NCBI RefSeq assembly: GCF_014873765.1
Contig: NZ_JADBGG010000005.1
Location: 62,001 to 126,000, forward strand
Direction of reading: 5' to 3'
Origin: Desulfomicrobium macestii
GTDB taxonomy: Bacteria > Desulfobacterota > Desulfovibrionia > Desulfovibrionales > Desulfomicrobiaceae
DNA: 64,000 nucleotides
A model generated the notes under the pieces. That model was given only the letters and a program-made list of their open reading frames with translations, did not search any database and was not told the DNA's origin. Of this stretch, positions 60,578 through 64,000 are shown piece after piece. Position numbers and translations under genes: made by a program. The first letter of the stretch is position 1. The number at the start of each line of letters is the position of its first letter.

Positions 60578-61543
60578 ATGAAACTCACGACAAGCCCTCG
60601 GCAACCCGCCGCGCATCAAGGCCCCGCCCCTGAAGGCCAAAGCCCTGCCGTCATCCTTTTCGGAGAAATTCTGGCGGACGTCTTTCCCGATCGCGCGGTT
60701 CTCGGCGGCGCGCCCTTCAATGTCGCCCGGCACCTTGCGGCCTTCGGGCTAAGACCGCTCATGATCTCCCGCCTGGGAGACGACGCCCTTGGCACCAGAA
60801 TTCTTGCCGGCATGAAGGAACGGGGCATGGATGTCTCGGGAATCCAGATCGACGACAACCTGCCCACGGGACAGGTGCGGGTCCATCTCGAAGACGCGGG
60901 ACACCGCTTCGAGATTCTCCCCCGGCAGGCCTATGACTTCATCGACCCGGCCGACGCCACGGCTGCGGCGATGGCGGCCGAAGCACCAGGACTCGTCTAT
61001 TTCGGCACCCTGAGCCAGCGCCATCACGTTACCCGGCAAGCGTTGTCGGAGATGCTGCAAAACATCAAAGCCCCACAGTTTCTGGACATCAACCTGCGCG
61101 AACCCTGGTTTGACGAGGACACGGTCCGGTTTTCATTGCAGAGTGCAGACATCGTGAAGCTGAGCGACGAGGAATTGCGCACCCTGGCGGACATGTTCAA
61201 GGCGGGCGAAGGGTTGGCGCAAGCGCAGGGAGCCGAACTCAAGCGCATGTTCGACATCGACCGCCTGATCGTGACCTGCGGAAAATACGGAGCCTGGCAA
61301 CTGGACAGGGACAATGAGCTCTTTATCGCCTCCCCCGGGAAGGAGCCCTCGCGCATCGTGGACACGGTAGGCGCGGGAGACGCCTTTTCCGCCGTGTGCA
61401 TCCTTGGCATGCTGTCGTGCTGGCCAGAAACCACCGCCCTGAAGCGTGCCGACGACTTTGCCTCCGCCATCTGCGAAATCCGGGGCGCTGTTCCCGAAGA
61501 TTCTGAATTTTATCAAAATTTTACCAAGGAGTGGACACGGTGA
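60578..61543 (+). CDS. PfkB-family carbohydrate kinase, probably fructokinase
   Basis: 321 residues. N-terminal ribokinase pattern (VILFGEILADVFPD, LGGAPFNVARHLAAFG) and the C-terminal DTVGAGDAFSAV (262-273) with catalytic Asp268. The ~25 residues before VILFGE are low complexity. Fructokinase is inferred from the adjacent sucrose-phosphate synthase and phosphatase genes, as Fru6P is the SPS substrate; other sugar kinases cannot be excluded by sequence. The end overlaps the next gene by 4 bases. Confidence 0.85.
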   Translation: MKLTTSPRQPAAHQGPAPEGQSPAVILFGEILADVFPDRAVLGGAPFNVARHLAAFGLRPLMISRLGDDALGTRILAGMKERGMDVSGIQIDDNLPTGQVRVHLEDAGHRFEILPRQAYDFIDPADATAAAMAAEAPGLVYFGTLSQRHHVTRQALSEMLQNIKAPQFLDINLREPWFDEDTVRFSLQSADIVKLSDEELRTLADMFKAGEGLAQAQGAELKRMFDIDRLIVTCGKYGAWQLDRDNELFIASPGKEPSRIVDTVGAGDAFSAVCILGMLSCWPETTALKRADDFASAICEIRGAVPEDSEFYQNFTKEWTR

Positions 61544-63696
61544 AGACACGCGGACAGCCCGTCAAAAAACCGCTTTTTATCGTGTTGATCAGCATTCACG
61601 GACTGGTGCGCGGACATGACATGGAGCTGGGCCGCGACGCGGACACCGGCGGACAGGTCAAATACGTGGTCGAACTGACCCGCGCTCTTGGCGAACGCCC
61701 GGATGTGGAAAAAGCCATCCTGCTGACGCGCAGGGTCATCGACGACGCCGTCAGTCCCGACTATGCGCAGGTGACCGAGCCCCTGTCCGACAAGGCCAGC
61801 ATCGTGCGCATCGAATGCGGAGAGGAAAAATACCTGCGCAAGGAGCTCCTGTGGGACTCGCTGGATAATTTTTCCGACAACGTCTTCACCTTCCTCAAAA
61901 GCCAGGATCGCATCCCCGATCTCCTGCACAGCCACTACGCCGATGCGGGCTATGTCGGAGCCAGGCTCTCGCACCAGATGGGCATTCCCCTCGTTCACAC
62001 CGGACACTCCCTGGGGCGCAGCAAGCGCCTGCGGCTTCTGGCCAGCGGCAGTTCGCGGGGACAGATCGAAGACACGTACAAGATGTCCCGGCGCATCGAA
62101 GCGGAGGAGACCACGCTCAGCGCGGCCGAGCGCATCATCACCAGCACTGGGCAGGAGATCGAGGAACAATACGGCCTCTACGATTTCTACCAGCCCGAAC
62201 GCATGTGCGTGATTCCTCCGGGCACGGACCTCAGCCATTTCTATCCGCCCCGCGAGAGCGAAAAAAACACCGCCATCGCCAATGAACTGAAACGCTTCCT
62301 GCACCGCCCGGCGCGCCCCATGGTGCTTGCGCTCTCGCGGCCGGACCCGAAAAAGAACATCGTGACCCTCATCGACGCCTACGGAGAATCCCCCCATCTG
62401 CAGGAAGCCGCCAATCTGGTCATCGTGGCCGGCAACCGCGACGACATCCAGGACATGGATGAAGGTGCGCGGGGCGTCCTGAACGACATCCTCCTCGCCG
62501 TCGACCGCCACGATCTCTACGGCAAGATCGCCTACCCCAAGCATCACCGGCCCGAGGAAGTAGCCATCCTTTTCCGCTTGGCCGCCGCATCGCGCGGTGT
62601 TTTCGTCAACCCCGCGCTGACCGAGCCCTTCGGCCTGACCCTGCTCGAAGCCGCTGCCTGCGGGCTGCCCATCGTGGCCACGGAGGAAGGCGGCCCCATC
62701 GACATCATCAAAAACTGCCGCAACGGTCACCTCATCGATCCCCTCGACAAGGAGTCCATGGCAGAAACGATCCTGCGCACCCTGATCGATAAAAAAGAGT
62801 GGCGCACCTTCGCCAAGAACGGCCTGTCCGGCGTGCGCCGTCACTATTCATGGCAGGCGCACGTGGAAAAATATCTGGATGTTGTCCGTCCGCTGGTGGA
62901 AAAAACCGCACCGCTGATCCGCATGGCTCCGATCCGACGCAGGGGCATTTCCCGCAAACAGGCGCTCTTCGCGGAACTGGATCTGAGCCTCATCGGCGAA
63001 AACTACTCGCTCACGGCGCTCTTGCAGACCCTGCACGCCCACCGCAAGACCGTCCTCTTCGGCATCGTCACCGGACGCCGCCTGGACAACGCCCTGGCCA
63101 CCTTGCGCAAGCACAAGATTCCCCAACCCGATGTGCTTATCTCCGGCCAGGGGACGGAAATCCATTACGCACCGAACCTCACCCAGGACACTATCTGGGA
63201 ACAACACATCAACCACCTCTGGGATCCTCGGGCAGTGCGCAAGACGCTGCGCGACATTCCGGGCCTGTCCCTGCAGCCCAAAAAGCACCAGAGCGCGTTC
63301 AAGATCAGTTACTACATCGACACCTCCGTGATCAGCGGGCAGCAGGTTCGCCAGCTGCTCCAGCACAACGAGCAGGCCGTGAACGTGCTCGTCTCCTTCG
63401 GCCAATACCTGGACGTGCTGCCGCTTCGGGCCTCCAAGGGGCTGGCGCTGCGCTGGTGCTCCGAGCAGCTCGACTTTCCGCTGGAAAGCACCCTGGTGGC
63501 CGGAGTCACCGGAGCCGACGCCGACATGCTGCGCGGCAATACCTTGGGCACCGTAGTGGACAACCGGCACATCACCGAACTGTCCGAGCTTGCGAACATC
63601 GAGGGCATCCACTTCTCGGAGGCCTCCTTTGCGGCCGGGATTCTCGACGCCATGGCCCATTACGGATTTCCCGCCCAGGAGGAAGGCGCGTCATGA
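61540..63696 (+). CDS. sps: Sucrose-phosphate synthase with degenerate HAD domain
   Basis: 718 residues. GT4 glycosyltransferase domain (LFIVLISIHGLVRGHDMELGRDADTGGQVKYVVEL, HSHYADAGYVGARLSHQ, HTGHSLGRSK, RPDPKKNIVTLI, NPALTEPFGLTLLEAAACGLPIVAT) makes sucrose-6-phosphate from UDP- or ADP-glucose and fructose-6-phosphate. A HAD-IIB-like domain follows from ~475. Its first motif is ELDLS (479-483): the nucleophile Asp of DxDxT is Glu479, so phosphatase activity is unlikely. GTG start at 61540 with AAGGAG 8 bases upstream; the GTG at 61531 overlaps that site. Phosphatase follows in trans. Confidence 0.9.
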   Translation: MKTRGQPVKKPLFIVLISIHGLVRGHDMELGRDADTGGQVKYVVELTRALGERPDVEKAILLTRRVIDDAVSPDYAQVTEPLSDKASIVRIECGEEKYLRKELLWDSLDNFSDNVFTFLKSQDRIPDLLHSHYADAGYVGARLSHQMGIPLVHTGHSLGRSKRLRLLASGSSRGQIEDTYKMSRRIEAEETTLSAAERIITSTGQEIEEQYGLYDFYQPERMCVIPPGTDLSHFYPPRESEKNTAIANELKRFLHRPARPMVLALSRPDPKKNIVTLIDAYGESPHLQEAANLVIVAGNRDDIQDMDEGARGVLNDILLAVDRHDLYGKIAYPKHHRPEEVAILFRLAAASRGVFVNPALTEPFGLTLLEAAACGLPIVATEEGGPIDIIKNCRNGHLIDPLDKESMAETILRTLIDKKEWRTFAKNGLSGVRRHYSWQAHVEKYLDVVRPLVEKTAPLIRMAPIRRRGISRKQALFAELDLSLIGENYSLTALLQTLHAHRKTVLFGIVTGRRLDNALATLRKHKIPQPDVLISGQGTEIHYAPNLTQDTIWEQHINHLWDPRAVRKTLRDIPGLSLQPKKHQSAFKISYYIDTSVISGQQVRQLLQHNEQAVNVLVSFGQYLDVLPLRASKGLALRWCSEQLDFPLESTLVAGVTGADADMLRGNTLGTVVDNRHITELSELANIEGIHFSEASFAAGILDAMAHYGFPAQEEGAS

Positions 63697-64000
63697 AACG
63701 GTTTCTGCTCTGCACCGACCTGGACCGAACCCTGATCCCCAACGGCCCAAATCCCCAGTGGCCGTCGGCCAAGGCCCTGTTCCGGAAGCTGGCGGCACGC
63801 GAGGAGATTTGTCTTGCCTACGTGACCGGACGCCACCGTGCCCTGATCGAAGACGCCATCGCGGAGTTCGATCTGCCGTGTCCCGACTTCGCCATCGCCG
63901 ACGTCGGGGCGAGCATCTATCAGATCAGGGCGGAAGAATGGCTACCATGGAGCACATGGGAACGGCACATCGCGCCGGATTGGGGCGGCATGCACTCCGA
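63693..64000 (+). CDS. spp: Sucrose-phosphate phosphatase (HAD superfamily), 3' end outside window
   Basis: First ~102 residues only. Begins FLLCTDLDRTLIPNG, an intact DxDxT nucleophile motif, then AYVTGRHRALIEDAIAEF and CPDFAIADVGASIY, the HAD-IIB pattern of sucrose-phosphate and trehalose-phosphate phosphatases. The ATG overlaps the SPS stop by 4 bases. Its intact motif complements the degenerate HAD domain of SPS. Operon context makes sucrose-6-phosphate the likely substrate. Confidence 0.88.
   Translation, partial: MKRFLLCTDLDRTLIPNGPNPQWPSAKALFRKLAAREEICLAYVTGRHRALIEDAIAEFDLPCPDFAIADVGASIYQIRAEEWLPWSTWERHIAPDWGGMHS

Overview
The window is a gene-dense, GC-rich bacterial chromosome segment with no transposase, prophage, CRISPR array or rRNA operon. 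It most resembles a flagellated, Gram-negative, sulfate-reducing member of the Desulfovibrionales, possibly Desulfomicrobium-like (inference). The best clue is the siroheme-dependent (alternative) heme pathway, ahbC-hemB-ahbD plus an AhbA/B-type siroheme decarboxylase subunit, which is typical of sulfate reducers and archaea. RseP, TsaB, an LpoA-like lipoprotein, RNase J and an EF-G-like GTPase with an altered catalytic loop fit the same picture.

Layout. 1-5.3 kb (+): 3' end of an alpha-glucan phosphorylase, a TlyA-type rRNA methyltransferase, TrmH, chorismate synthase, a YdcF/ElyC-type membrane protein and a rhomboid protease. 5.4-9.2 kb (-): rfbB-rfbD-hrcA-grpE and a CoA-binding protein in one tight run, joining dTDP-rhamnose synthesis to heat-shock genes. 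9.4-13.7 kb: TrmL and CbiB (+), then a methyltransferase, tRNA-Val(CAC), a GNAT protein, proC and ndk (-). 13.9-28.8 kb (+): GAF protein, GAPDH, DnaK, LpoA-like lipoprotein, gatC-gatA, mnmA-mtaB, a DUF4416 gene, yicC-remA-gmk-pyrF, a TPR protein and a PilZ/LuxR regulator.

28.85-31.8 kb is the most accessory-looking stretch: a cysteine-containing unknown protein, a cluster of diverged direct and inverted repeats, and a ParB-like/SPL-like radical SAM gene pair on the minus strand. 32-43.6 kb (+) holds translation and envelope housekeeping genes: EF-G-like, RNase J, rpsB-tsf, then pyrH-frr-uppS-cdsA-dxr-rseP-tsaB.

43.6-50.5 kb is a late flagellar block: flagellin behind a sigma-28 promoter, fliD behind a near-perfect sigma-54 promoter, fliS, then an asparagine-synthetase-like amidotransferase with its own weaker sigma-54-like site, a zinc-ribbon/YIP1 membrane protein and a 57-residue ORF. 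50.6-55.1 kb is the heme cluster plus rpe. 55.2-60.1 kb has crcB (-) and a LytS/LytR (BtsSR-like) two-component system next to a CstA/BtsT-type transporter that starts with TTG. 60.6-64 kb is a sucrose operon: fructokinase, sucrose-phosphate synthase with a catalytically degenerate HAD domain, and a separate sucrose-phosphate phosphatase cut by the window end.

Most genes are standard housekeeping. The observations most worth a second look are the PilZ/pseudo-receiver/CsgD-like regulator, the 29.4-29.7 kb repeat cluster, the ParB-like/SPL pair, the amidotransferase in the flagellar block, the promoter-palindrome-terminator stack after dnaK, the HPGG-repeat tail of AhbD, and six GACAT pentamers upstream of the sucrose operon.
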